From assembly GCA_012744395.1 (NCBI GenBank), contig JAAYCB010000088.1, forward strand, positions 1 through 62,620: a DNA stretch of 62,620 nucleotides. The letters run 5' to 3'. Under the pieces are notes generated by a model. The model searched no databases. It was not told the origin of the DNA and saw only the letters and a list, made by a program, of their open reading frames with translations. Both the position numbers and the translations under genes were made by a program. Positions within the stretch are counted from its first letter, which is position 1. Each line of letters starts with the position of its first letter. Positions 55,028-62,620 of the stretch are shown in pieces. The DNA is from Pirellulaceae bacterium (lineage in GTDB: Bacteria > Planctomycetota > Planctomycetia > Pirellulales > Thermoguttaceae).

Positions 55028-55551
55028 AATCGGTTTCGCTCCGTTTCAGGATTGACGACTTGAGCGGCCCTGACCGCCAGCTCCCTGCGGTAAACGTTCG
55101 CTTCCGGCGCGCGGCCGAGGCGGGCCTCGACCCGAATTGTCCGATCCCCTTTCGATTCACTCTTGGCGACCTGGATCGTCACCACGGCCGGCCGGGCCGC
55201 GCCGAGCGTCTCTGCGGTGACCTCCCACGTTTCCCCCTCGTAGTCCGGCGAAGCGGCCAGTCCGCGGATCGCCCTCTGCACGCCCGCCTCGGCCAGCCAG
55301 AGGGCCTGGTGCTGGCCGCCGAGGAGGCGCGCCTGGCGGTGGTGGACGAGGACTGTTTTCAGCAGCGCCAGCCCCAACATGCTCGCCACGAGCAGGCTCG
55401 CCAGGACGAGTGCCAGGACCGATCCGGCGCGGCGGACTCGATCGGCGACGACTGGCCGCCTTGGGCCGCGGAGTGTTCCGCGGCGAAAGCCGCCGCCAGG
55501 CGTCGCCAGACGCGGGGCGAACGGTTCGGCAGAATCGATCGGACAGATCAT
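55024..55551 (-). CDS. PilX/GspK-like pseudopilin component (175 aa)
   Basis: ATG at 55551, overlapping the upstream gene by four bases. A basic N-terminal 50 residues precede a hydrophobic helix at about 55-80 (VLALVLASLLVASMLGLALL). AEAGVQRAIRGLAA then follows, as in PilX and GspK-type minor pseudopilins where the processed helix is followed by an A-E-A-G turn. The remainder is a small beta-rich domain. It probably joins the pseudopilus tip. The assignment rests on helix position and operon context. Confidence 0.7.
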   Translation of the reverse strand: MICPIDSAEPFAPRLATPGGGFRRGTLRGPRRPVVADRVRRAGSVLALVLASLLVASMLGLALLKTVLVHHRQARLLGGQHQALWLAEAGVQRAIRGLAASPDYEGETWEVTAETLGAARPAVVTIQVAKSESKGDRTIRVEARLGRAPEANVYRRELAVRAAQVVNPETERNRL

Positions 55552-56078
55552 GGCATTTCTCCCGGCGGCAGCGGTCCGAGGAGTCCCACGGCGGCCTGGA
55601 TCTCCACGCCGCCTCTGGCGATCGAGTCGGCGCCGCCCGGCGGCGCGGGGGCGACCTGGAGTGCGACGATCGGCGCGGCGGCGCCGCTCGACAGCGTCCA
55701 ACAAACGGCCGGCGAACCGGGCAGCCGGTAGGTCTCGCGGTGCGCGACCGTGCCTTGCTGGCGAACCACCCGCTCGATCCGTTCCGCCCGGATCGAGTAG
55801 TCGATCCGCCGCTGGCCGTGGAGAGTCAGCCGGAGCGAGCCGGCCGGCGCCGACTGCTCGACTGGCGCGGGCAGGTCGGCCGCGAGCGCCTCGTGGGCGT
55901 CGGCGCGAAGCTGGATCGCCAACCGCTCGATCCCCAGTTCGATCTCCACGTCGGCACGCAGTCGGGCGAGTGCCCGCCGGATGCCGCCGGTCGCCACGGC
56001 AACGGTCGTGAAGGCCACGGCAATCAGGCCGATGGCCACGACGCACTCAACGAGGCTGAAACCGCGGCGGCGTTTCAT
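55548..56078 (-). CDS. Prepilin-type protein, GspJ-like (176 aa)
   Basis: ATG at 56078, overlapping the upstream gene by four bases. RRRGFSLVECVVAIGLIAVA at the N-terminus is a prepilin peptidase site (G before F, Glu at +5) and hydrophobic helix. The globular part has beta strands with no further motif. Position third in a pseudopilin series suggests a minor pseudopilin of the I/J kind. Confidence 0.75.
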   Translation of the reverse strand: MKRRRGFSLVECVVAIGLIAVAFTTVAVATGGIRRALARLRADVEIELGIERLAIQLRADAHEALAADLPAPVEQSAPAGSLRLTLHGQRRIDYSIRAERIERVVRQQGTVAHRETYRLPGSPAVCWTLSSGAAAPIVALQVAPAPPGGADSIARGGVEIQAAVGLLGPLPPGEMP

Positions 56079-56482
56079 CGCCCTTCCTCCTTGGCAGGGA
56101 ATTTCCAGCCGACGAGGCAGACCGGCGCGGCGCGTTGGCCCAAGGGGTCATGCCAGGCGATTTCGATGCGGATTCGCCTGGCGTCGGGCTTCTCGTCGGT
56201 GATTTCGAGCTTCAGTTCCGCACCGGGCAGCCACTGGCGGCAGGCTTCTGAGAGGCTGACCGGCGATTGGCCGGGTGCCGTCTGTTCCCAGGGGCGGGCG
56301 GCGATCTGCTCCATCAGGTTTCCCGCCTCGAGGACGGCTGCGGCGCGTTGCCGGGCGAGGTGGCGCTGGTTGGCGACCACGGTCAGAATCTGCGCGACGC
56401 CGACCGAGAGGGCCATCGCCAAGGCGAGGGCCATCATCGCCTCGTAGAGGAGAACGCCGCGTCTGTGTTGGGAGCTTCTCAT
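56075..56482 (-). CDS. Minor pseudopilin-like protein, GspI-like (135 aa)
   Basis: The ATG at 56482 overlaps the stop of the GspF-like gene (ATGA), which fixes the start; the longer in-frame ATG at 56590 lies inside that gene. RRGVLLYEAMMALALAMALS is a prepilin-like helix with Glu at the expected place but Val in place of Phe at +1. The C-terminal domain is small and ends AWHDPLGQRAAPVCLVGWKF. Confidence 0.7.
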   Translation of the reverse strand: MRSSQHRRGVLLYEAMMALALAMALSVGVAQILTVVANQRHLARQRAAAVLEAGNLMEQIAARPWEQTAPGQSPVSLSEACRQWLPGAELKLEITDEKPDARRIRIEIAWHDPLGQRAAPVCLVGWKFPAKEEGR

Positions 56483-57750
56483 GTCAAGCAGAGGATCATC
56501 TTGAACAGGGGGGAGAGGATGGCGAAGGCGATCAGCAGCACGCATCCGCCGAGGGCCAGCAGCGACGCCGGAAACGCCACGTTGACCCATGCCTGAATCC
56601 GGTAGACCGAGCGCCGCACGTGGCTTTCGGCCATCTCCTCAAGGGCCCAGGCGAGGTTGCCGGTCCGCTCGGCCGCGCGGAACACGGCGGCCTCCGGCTT
56701 GCCGATCAATCCGCACTTTTGCAGGCAGCCGGTCCATTCCGCGCCTTGGTCGATGCGTTTCGCCGCCCGCTGCAACTTGCGGCGGAGGCCGGCGCGGGTG
56801 AGGTAGCCCGCCACCAGCCGCATCATCTCCGGCAGGGGCCGGCCTTGCCGGACCGCGTGCGCCAGCCATTGCAGGATCACGCTGCGGTCCGCCCGTTGCC
56901 AGCTTGCGATCATTCCGGGCAAGTAGCGCGGCGAGTAGACCGTCTGGCGGGAGAGACTGCGGACCAGGATCACCAGCCCCAGAGCCGCCAGCAGCAGGAT
57001 CGCCGGCCAGAAGTCGATCAAGACCCGCGAGACCGTGATCAGCGCACGCAAGGCGGCTGGCGCCGTCACCGAGAACTCAGTGAGGATTTTGACGAGGGCC
57101 GGCACGATCTTGACCATCATGAACGTCAGGATGCAGAGTCCGATGAAGACGAGGCAGGCCAGGTAGAAAACCCTCTCGACCGCCGATCGGAAGACAAATT
57201 CCGCGTCGTCGCCGCGGCCGAGCGCCTTCCGCAGAGCGCTGCCGAGATTGCCCGTCTGCTGGCCGAGCTCCGCGGAGAGCAGCACCGCCTGGGGGAAGTG
57301 AAGGTGCGAGCGTTTGAGCGCCAGGGCCAGCGGCAGGCCGGCTTCGAGATACTCGGCCAGGTCCCGCACGCGCTGCCCGGTCGCGTCGCGGCGTTCCTCG
57401 GCAAATGCCCGGGCGGCCGTGTGGAGGGGAATCCCGCGTTCGGCGGCGAGCATCAGGGTCCAGAGGAGCGAGCGCCGCTCGACGGCGCGGTAGCGGTGGA
57501 AGAGGGTGATCAGGATCAGGGCCGCGACGATCCACGCCAGGAGGAAGAAGGCATGGGCCATGAGGCCGACGGCGGCGAACACTCCGACGAGAAACAGCAC
57601 CCAGCCGAGGGCCGTCGTGGCGCTTGCCAGCCAGTCGGGGGCAATCGTCCGGCGGTTCTCCGCCCATGCCCGGCCCTGCGCCCAGAGGATCGCCAGGCCG
57701 GCAATCGCCAGCGCCGCGGAAAGGAAGAATGCCAGCAGTCCCTCGACCAT
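56479..57750 (-). CDS. Type II secretion F-like platform protein 3 (423 aa)
   Basis: ATG at 57750, ten bases after the previous gene. It has two GspF-type cytoplasmic helical domains: AERGIPLHTAARAFAEERRD...LSAELGQQTGNLGSALRKAL and AVRQGRPLPEMMRLVAGYLT...FRAAERTGNLAWALEEMAES. They are separated and followed by membrane helices (about 200-225, 245-270 and 395-420), and two extra helices sit at the N-terminus (about 5-25, 45-85). F proteins form the inner-membrane platform that couples the assembly ATPase to pseudopilus growth. No GspE ATPase is encoded nearby. Confidence 0.88.
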   Translation of the reverse strand: MVEGLLAFFLSAALAIAGLAILWAQGRAWAENRRTIAPDWLASATTALGWVLFLVGVFAAVGLMAHAFFLLAWIVAALILITLFHRYRAVERRSLLWTLMLAAERGIPLHTAARAFAEERRDATGQRVRDLAEYLEAGLPLALALKRSHLHFPQAVLLSAELGQQTGNLGSALRKALGRGDDAEFVFRSAVERVFYLACLVFIGLCILTFMMVKIVPALVKILTEFSVTAPAALRALITVSRVLIDFWPAILLLAALGLVILVRSLSRQTVYSPRYLPGMIASWQRADRSVILQWLAHAVRQGRPLPEMMRLVAGYLTRAGLRRKLQRAAKRIDQGAEWTGCLQKCGLIGKPEAAVFRAAERTGNLAWALEEMAESHVRRSVYRIQAWVNVAFPASLLALGGCVLLIAFAILSPLFKMILCLT

Positions 57751-57760
57751 CGCGGGTTCC

Positions 57761-58948
57761 TCAGGAAAGGCTCGATACGAGGTGGATCAAGGGGAAGAAC
57801 AGCGCCCCGACCACGAGCAGGACCACGCAGCCGATCGACAAAAACAGCAGCGGCGGCAGGGCTGCATGCAGCCACAAGGACCGCATGCGGATGCGGTCCT
57901 CGAGCATTTCGCAACCCATGGCGAGCGACTCGACGAGTCCGCCGGCCTGCTCGCCCCAACGGACGAGCGGAACCAGCGAGGCGGGCAACTGCCGCTGCGA
58001 TGCGATCGCCTGCGAGAGGCTTCTGCCCCGGCCGACCCCCTCGGCCAGCGCGCGGGCGATCTGGCCGACGTTGGCATTCGAGGTCCCGCCGGCCGAGAGC
58101 CGCAGGGCGTCGAACAGCGTCATCCCGTTGCGGACCAGGACTTGCAGGAGCCCGATCCATTCGAGCAGGCCGAGCCAGTGGCAGATTGGGCCGAGGACCG
58201 GCGCCGAGCTCAGCAGGCGGTGCCAACCGGCACGGCCCAACCGCCAGCGGAGCAGCGTTCCAAGGATCAGCGCAAGGGCTGCGACAAGCGGCAACAGCCA
58301 GCCTGCCGCGCGGCGAAAGCCGAAGAAGACGACGGTCACCGCCGGGAGTTGGACCGCGAACTCGTCGTAGATCTCCTCGAAGCCGCCGGCGACGAAGACG
58401 ATGACGAGGGCCAGGATCACGGTTGCCATGCCCAGGACGAGGAGCGGGTAGGCCAATCCGTCGCGAATGCTCTGGCGGAGCGATGCGGCATCGCGGTGGT
58501 GTTCGACCAGTTCGGTCAGGGCAGGTCCGAGTTGGCCCGTTAAGAGGGCCGCCCGAACCAGGCCGTTGACGTGGACCGGAAGGAATCCGGCCGAGGCATC
58601 GAGGACTTCCTCCAGTGGGCGGCCCCGCTCGAGCTGATCGGCGAGCCAATCGAATGCCCGGGCCAGCTTGGGACTGCCGCTCTCCTGGCCGGCCGCCCGT
58701 AGCCCTGCCGCCAGCGGCAATCCGGCGGCGCTCCATTGGGCCACGCTGCCGACCAACTCGCGGGCCTCCTCGACAGAAAGAGCCTCCGCGGGGATCTCGT
58801 CGGCGGGGCCGCCGGATGCGATGATCTCCAGAACACGGAGCCCCTCGTCGGCGAGCCGCCGCCGCGCATCGGCGACCGATGCGGCGTCGACGTGGCCGTC
58901 GACCCGCTCGCCGTTTGGGCCTTCCGCGGTGTATCGGTAGCGGATCAT
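57761..58948 (-). CDS. Type II secretion F-like platform protein 2 (395 aa)
   Basis: ATG at 58948. The opening MIRYRYTAEGPNGERVDGHV with ARRRLADEGLRVLEI is the typical GspF/PilC N-terminal domain. Two F domains follow (QWSAAGLPLAAGLRAAGQES; VLVRNGMTLFDALRLSAGGT...VRWGEQAGGLVESLAMGCEM), each with membrane helices. This is the most canonical of the three F-like proteins in the operon. Confidence 0.9.
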   Translation of the reverse strand: MIRYRYTAEGPNGERVDGHVDAASVADARRRLADEGLRVLEIIASGGPADEIPAEALSVEEARELVGSVAQWSAAGLPLAAGLRAAGQESGSPKLARAFDWLADQLERGRPLEEVLDASAGFLPVHVNGLVRAALLTGQLGPALTELVEHHRDAASLRQSIRDGLAYPLLVLGMATVILALVIVFVAGGFEEIYDEFAVQLPAVTVVFFGFRRAAGWLLPLVAALALILGTLLRWRLGRAGWHRLLSSAPVLGPICHWLGLLEWIGLLQVLVRNGMTLFDALRLSAGGTSNANVGQIARALAEGVGRGRSLSQAIASQRQLPASLVPLVRWGEQAGGLVESLAMGCEMLEDRIRMRSLWLHAALPPLLFLSIGCVVLLVVGALFFPLIHLVSSLS

Positions 58949-59005
58949 CGGACTGGCCTGTTCTTTCCGGGGTCGATTGATTCTCCAGTTCCGCGCTGCG
59001 GCGGC

Positions 59006-60259
59006 TCAAGGCAATGCCAGGTGGTCGTAGAGCCTGACAATCGGCAGGAACGTGACCAGCGCGCAAAGCAACGTAGCGGTTCCGCCCGCGAAGAGGGTGA
59101 GTGAAACCGGCAGGTAGACGGCGGCCGCCCTCGCCGCCCGCGATGCCCTGGTGCGATAGACGGCGGCGGTTCGCGACAGGGCGTCCGTCAAATCATCCGG
59201 CCGCCCGCCGGACGAGAGCAGCCAGCCGAACAGCGGCGGCAACTCCGGCGGCAAGTCCTCGTATTTCTGGAAAACCTCGCCGCGCCGCAGCGCGTCGGCG
59301 ATTTGACGCGCGGCGGAGATGATCGACGGATCGCCGCTGGCCTCGGCGGCGAGGACGGCCGCGTCGCCGAGCGGTACCTGCGCGCGGAGGAGCAGCGCGA
59401 TCACCTCGCTGAACGTGGCCATCCGCCCCATCCGCAGGGCCTGGCGAAAGCCGGTCCCCGGCAGGCTCCGGCCAGGTCTCCAGGCGCTGGCGCGGCCCCT
59501 GCTCCAGAGTGCCTGGCCCGATCGCCACCAACACACGCCGCAAACCAGGGCCACCGTCAGCGGCAAGGGAATCGCCCACCAGCCGGCGGTCCGCCCAAGC
59601 CCGTGGAGCGCGGCCAGGAGCGGCTCGGAGCGCCCGGCCAATTCCAGGTTCGCCTGCAACGCAACCGGAACCAGCCACGTCAAGAGAAACAACAGGAGCA
59701 GGTAGGCCAGCGTGACGACGATCGCCGGATAGACGATTCCGGCGGCCACGATCTTGCGTAGATCGGCAATTCTCCGCGATGTCGCCGAGAGCGACTCCAT
59801 GGCCGCCGCCAGGTGGCCGGACCGCAGACCCGCCTCGACCACGGCCCGCCAGACCGGCGGGAACCGCTGCTCCGGGTCGGCGAGTATCTGGGACAGGCTC
59901 TCGCCGGCGTTCAGGCGGTCGGCCAGCATTTCGGCCAGCTTTCCGGACCGTCCGGGCAGGTCGCCGCCAAGTGCCTTGAGCCCCTGCTCCAAGGGGACGC
60001 CGGCGCGAATCAGCGCCGCCATCTCGTCGTTCAAGGCGACCAACTGTTCGAGCGTGATCGCGGTATTGGATTGTCCGGTTCCCACGGCTTGCACCGGTTG
60101 AGGTTGGAGATACCGAGGAACAGCGCGCAGGTTGCGGTACGGAAGCCGATCGACCGATCCGCCGGCTCGCTCGGCGGGCGGCCCTCCGAGACGCAGATCA
60201 CGGTTCCGGAGAGACTGGGATATCGTCCGGCCACGAATCGGGGACGCTTTGCCGTGCAT
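59006..60259 (-). CDS. Type II secretion F-like platform protein 1 (417 aa)
   Basis: ATG at 60259 (a TTG precedes it directly). The first 60 residues are basic and variable. F domains: LNDEMAALIRAGVPLEQGLK...VVEAGLRSGHLAAAMESLSA and ALLLRAQVPLGDAAVLAAEA...LLSSGGRPDDLTDALSRTAA, with membrane helices at about 170-195, 225-245 and 385-410. It is the first gene of the seven-gene minus-strand series ending at 54173. The presence of three F-like genes in one operon is unusual; most type II systems have one. Confidence 0.87.
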   Translation of the reverse strand: MHGKASPIRGRTISQSLRNRDLRLGGPPAERAGGSVDRLPYRNLRAVPRYLQPQPVQAVGTGQSNTAITLEQLVALNDEMAALIRAGVPLEQGLKALGGDLPGRSGKLAEMLADRLNAGESLSQILADPEQRFPPVWRAVVEAGLRSGHLAAAMESLSATSRRIADLRKIVAAGIVYPAIVVTLAYLLLLFLLTWLVPVALQANLELAGRSEPLLAALHGLGRTAGWWAIPLPLTVALVCGVCWWRSGQALWSRGRASAWRPGRSLPGTGFRQALRMGRMATFSEVIALLLRAQVPLGDAAVLAAEASGDPSIISAARQIADALRRGEVFQKYEDLPPELPPLFGWLLSSGGRPDDLTDALSRTAAVYRTRASRAARAAAVYLPVSLTLFAGGTATLLCALVTFLPIVRLYDHLALP

Positions 60260-60349
60260 CAATCACCGGGCGCGCCGAGCGCCTGTAGGAATCAACGACG
60301 CTCGAAGCCCGCGCGCACGCAAAAATGGGACCACTCACCAATCTTTCCT

Positions 60350-60449
60350 GGTTCCCAAGCTCCAGGAACCCCGGCTACCCCCCGACCGTATGGCCCCCGC
60401 GGCGATTTGAGCCAATTGCCCCTGGTTGCCAAGCTCCAGCTTGGGAACC
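60350..60449. repeat. Two copies of the palindromic dispersed repeat
   Basis: A shortened copy at 60350-60370 (GGTTCCCAAGCTCC then AGGAACC) and a full copy at 60424-60449 (GGTTGCCAAGCTCC then AGCTTGGGAACC). They lie between the hicB-like gene and the first GspF-like gene. Confidence 0.85.
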
Positions 60450-60493
60450 TCGACCCTACCGTGCGGGCTTGCCCCGCGACTTGAGCCGCCGGG

Positions 60494-60721
60494 TCAAGTC
60501 TTCGTTGTCATTCTTGCGAGCGTATTGACTAGATCGTAACCCGATGTGGGAGGCGGCAGCGGCCTCCCCTCGCGGTGACAAAACTGGATTGTCTCTTCGA
60601 CAATCTCGCACAGTTGAGCGAAAACCGCTTTCTCATCTTGGCCATGGCAACCGCCAAAGAACAAGCCGGGGCAGCTTCCGACGTAGCATTGATCTTCATC
60701 GGACCACTCAACAATCTTCAC
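60494..60721 (-). CDS. HicB-like antitoxin family protein (75 aa)
   Basis: The GTG at 60721 gives KIVEWSDEDQCYVGSCPGLF, the normal HicB opening; a TTG at 60814 would add a basic leader in an unlikely frame. The body GGCHGQDEKAVFAQLCEIVE and the end REGRPLPPPTSG follow the HicB/UPF0150 pattern of a partial RNase-H-like fold. HicB normally neutralises a HicA mRNA endonuclease; no HicA gene is visible on either side. The start overlaps, as GTGA, the end of a short open frame upstream. Confidence 0.75.
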   Translation of the reverse strand: MKIVEWSDEDQCYVGSCPGLFFGGCHGQDEKAVFAQLCEIVEETIQFCHREGRPLPPPTSGYDLVNTLARMTTKT

Positions 60722-60828
60722 GTATCTGGCCGCTTGACTGACGACTGTGCCTCCTCGATGGCTTTCTTGGCCGCGCGCTCCCGGGATCGTTTTGCGGCGG
60801 CGATTGCTTGACAAGCGCGAGTGGAGCG
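60718..60828 (-). pseudogene. Possible remnant frame coupled to hicB
   Basis: A 36-codon frame without a start codon (bounded upstream by TAG at 60829-60831) reads QAIAAAKRSRERAAKKAIEE and ends at the TGA overlapping the hicB GTG. Its coding character and exact GTGA junction suggest the tail of a former partner gene. It could be chance. Confidence 0.25.
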
Positions 60829-60835
60829 CTAGGAT
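60808..60835 (+). promoter_or_regulatory. Sigma-70-like promoter in an ORF-free region
   Basis: A perfect TTGACA (60808-60813) is followed after 16 bases by TAGGAT (60830-60835, 4 of 6). Transcription would start near 60842 and run into the terminator at 60881-60917. Confidence 0.5.
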
Positions 60836-60841
60836 TTAATC

Positions 60842-60917
60842 AGACGCGGTCGGCGGGATTTTGGAAAACTGACAACGTTGGGCCCCTTTCGTGTGCGTAC
60901 ATGAGAGGGGTCTTTTT
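60842..60917 (+). ncRNA. Candidate short RNA or attenuated leader ending in an intrinsic terminator
   Basis: GGCCCCTTTCGTG (60881-60893) pairs along all 13 positions (three G-U) with CATGAGAGGGGTC (60900-60912) around a six-base loop, followed by TTTTT (60913-60917). No plus-strand gene lies upstream that needs this terminator; the neighbouring genes to the left are on the minus strand. With the promoter at 60808 it would define an RNA of about 75 bases. Alternatively it is a regulated stop in the leader of the gene at 61119. No known RNA family is recognised. Confidence 0.45.
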
Positions 60918-61118
60918 GCCTTGACTTCCGTTTTCCGCTTCGATGGCTCGCCAGGCCGTGCCGGTTTTTCGGCCGGACAATGCCGGCGGACACCGCTGGG
61001 ATGATCGAACGGCCCGGACGCTGGGGACGCGGTTTGACAGAGGCCGCGATCGAGTGGATAGTCAACGGGAACAGCGTGGACGGAAGTTCACAAGAGGCAT
61101 CGTTTGGAGGATCGGGCA

Positions 61119-62620
61119 ATGTGTGGAAAGCGATCCGTGATTGTAGTGCCGGCGGCAATTCTGGCGTTGGCATGGATGAGCATCCAGGCTGTTGCGCAGG
61201 AACCGGTTGCGGCAACGGCGGAGGGAGACGAGGAATACTTGTTGCGGGGGCCGCTTCACGAGGCGTTTGCGGAACCGCTGACGTTTGATCCGCAGCCGGG
61301 GCTCGTCGTGCCCAAGGCGCCGCCCGAGCCGGTTCCGGAGATGCCGCCGGAAGTCAAGCCCGACGAAGACGCCGCGTGGATTTCGGGCTACTGGGCCTGG
61401 GACGACGAGCGCGAGGACTATATCTGGATTTCCGGGGTTTACCGCGTGTTTCCGCCGGGTCAGCGCTGGGTCCCCGGCTATTGGCGCCAGGCCGACAACG
61501 GGCATCAATGGGTGCCCGGGCTCTGGGCGCCCGTCGAGGCCCAGCAGGTAGAATACCTGCCCTCGCCCCCAGAGAGTCTCGAACAGGGCCCGTCCAGCCC
61601 AGCCCCCTCGGACGATCACTTCTGGATCAACGGTTGCTGGGAATACGAACGCGACGATTATCTCTGGCGGCCGGGCTACTGGGCGGCGGGGCACGACGGC
61701 TGGGTGTGGGTGCCGGCGCATTATAACTGGACACCGTACGGCTGCATCTACGTGCCCGGCTACTGGGACTACCAGCTCGTGAATCGGGGCATGTGCTTCG
61801 CCCCGGTCTACTTCCGCCGGACGGTCTACGTCCGGCCGGGATTCTACTACAGCCCCCGCCGCGTGATTGATCTTGGTCGGCTGTACATTCACCTCTTCGT
61901 GCGGCCGGGTTATAGCCATTATTACTTCGGCGACTGGTACGGTTCGCACTCGCGCTTCGGCATCTACGCCTCGTTCAATTTTCACGGGCATCGCGGATAC
62001 GATCCGCTCTGGTCCTACGATCGCTGGCACTTCCACCGCCGCGGCATCGACTACGAGAACCGCATCCGCGGCTGGCACGATTACTTCAATCGCCACGAGG
62101 ATCGCCGCCCGCCCCGCACGTGGCACGACCAGCAACGATTCGTCGAGAGGAACCGCGGCTACGAGCACCTCAAACAGGTGGTCCTGGCCGACGACGTCAA
62201 GCACGTCCTGTCCAGGCCCGATCGCCGCGTGCATTCGATCGGCGACGATGTCCGGCGAGAAATGCGCGCCAGTGCGACGGAAGTCCGCGACAAGCTCGTG
62301 GAGGCACGACGCACTAGTGAAGGGAGAACACGGTCCGGGGGGGGACCGCCGCGGGACGGGGCCGAACGGCTCAAAGAACGGTGGACGCTGCCGGAGACGC
62401 CCGATCTGCGCCATGCCGCCCGGCACACCTCCGGGCGAGGACCTGAGTTGAAACGACAGCCCCCCGATCGGGGGCGGACGCCGGGTCTGGATCGGGGCAG
62501 GCCGGGCGAGAGCGGGCCGGCAGCGAAGACGCCGCGGGTCGAACGGCCGGCGAGACCGCCGGAATTGAGACCGCCGGAGGGCCCGAAGCCGGGGGAGAGA
62601 CCGCGGATCGACCGCGGGCG
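61119..62620 (+). CDS. Secreted YXWGXW-repeat protein (3' end outside window)
   Basis: ATG at 61119 follows GGAGG. The frame stays open to the right edge (about 500 residues). Residues 1-26 form a signal peptide (VIVVPAAILALAWMSIQAVA). Tryptophan/tyrosine repeats of the WVPGYW type follow: WISGYWAWDD, RWVPGYWRQAD, HQWVPGLW, WRPGYWAAGH and IYVPGYWDY. Then come a Tyr/Arg-rich segment and a long, highly charged Pro/Arg-rich tail near the edge. Proteins with such repeats are frequent in planctomycetes; their function is not established, and a surface or envelope role is inferred. Confidence 0.85.
   Translation, partial: MCGKRSVIVVPAAILALAWMSIQAVAQEPVAATAEGDEEYLLRGPLHEAFAEPLTFDPQPGLVVPKAPPEPVPEMPPEVKPDEDAAWISGYWAWDDEREDYIWISGVYRVFPPGQRWVPGYWRQADNGHQWVPGLWAPVEAQQVEYLPSPPESLEQGPSSPAPSDDHFWINGCWEYERDDYLWRPGYWAAGHDGWVWVPAHYNWTPYGCIYVPGYWDYQLVNRGMCFAPVYFRRTVYVRPGFYYSPRRVIDLGRLYIHLFVRPGYSHYYFGDWYGSHSRFGIYASFNFHGHRGYDPLWSYDRWHFHRRGIDYENRIRGWHDYFNRHEDRRPPRTWHDQQRFVERNRGYEHLKQVVLADDVKHVLSRPDRRVHSIGDDVRREMRASATEVRDKLVEARRTSEGRTRSGGGPPRDGAERLKERWTLPETPDLRHAARHTSGRGPELKRQPPDRGRTPGLDRGRPGESGPAAKTPRVERPARPPELRPPEGPKPGERPRIDRG

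Noticed and set aside
56275-58404. Plus-strand frame of 709 codons across the GspF-like genes
   Set aside because: Antisense shadow; the minus-strand genes are coupled by ATGA overlaps and encode recognisable F-type proteins.

Overview
The window is a GC-rich (roughly two thirds G+C by eye), gene-dense bacterial chromosome segment that looks planctomycetal, probably from the Pirellulales or a related order. Reasons: a DUF1559 prepilin-like protein with the H-X9-DG motif, a formylglycine sulfatase, a DUF4838 protein, a Tat-exported Gfo/Idh/MocA oxidoreductase, PQQ-like propellers, a TPR protein carrying RNA polymerase alpha-CTD domains, a YXWGXW-repeat protein, and several dispersed intergenic repeat families. 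No transposase, phage, CRISPR or plasmid gene was found.

Layout. 1-3738: the 3' part is missing from a P1B-type metal ATPase with altered catalytic motifs, followed by an uncharacterised membrane protein. 4067-12912: secreted or transport functions for carbohydrate use (beta-helix protein, DUF4838/CBM9-like/ThuA-like protein, sodium:solute symporter plus a small membrane partner, Gfo/Idh/MocA oxidoreductase). 13385-17025: B12-binding radical SAM protein and a histidine kinase/response regulator pair. 17277-19939 (minus): tRNA-Thr, TPR/alpha-CTD protein and tgt. 20304-27143: sulfatase, M50-like membrane protein, remnant of a PQQ-like propeller, putative secreted glycosidase, small protein, PQQ-like propeller. 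27378-34261: tandem lipopolysaccharide-kinase-like protein, ComEC, two uncharacterised genes. 34802-38925: cold-shock protein, larE, DUF2784 protein, NAD(P)HX dehydratase, larB. 39040-43634: M24 peptidase, accB, accC, PPi-dependent phosphofructokinase. 44326-48673: uncharacterised gene and the histidine genes hisD-hisC-hisB, separated by repeat elements. 48920-52621: a 1,233-residue membrane-anchored protein. 52622-54147: DAHP synthase behind an apparent ribosome-mediated attenuator. 54173-60259 (minus): a tightly overlapping type II secretion/pseudopilus-like operon with three GspF paralogues. 60494-62620: HicB-like antitoxin, a promoter-plus-terminator unit with no ORF, and a truncated YXWGXW-repeat protein.

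The most notable system is upstream of the DAHP synthase gene. A 23-codon leader ORF has eight aromatic residues in a nine-residue run. It is followed by a perfect 13-bp intrinsic terminator, and a segment just after the aromatic codons can pair with the terminator's 5' arm. This has the architecture of trp/pheA-type attenuation, acting on the first step of aromatic amino acid synthesis. A second notable item is the metal ATPase, which has lost the phosphorylated aspartate (DKTGT to GKTGT) and has GDGxND changed to GEGLSD.
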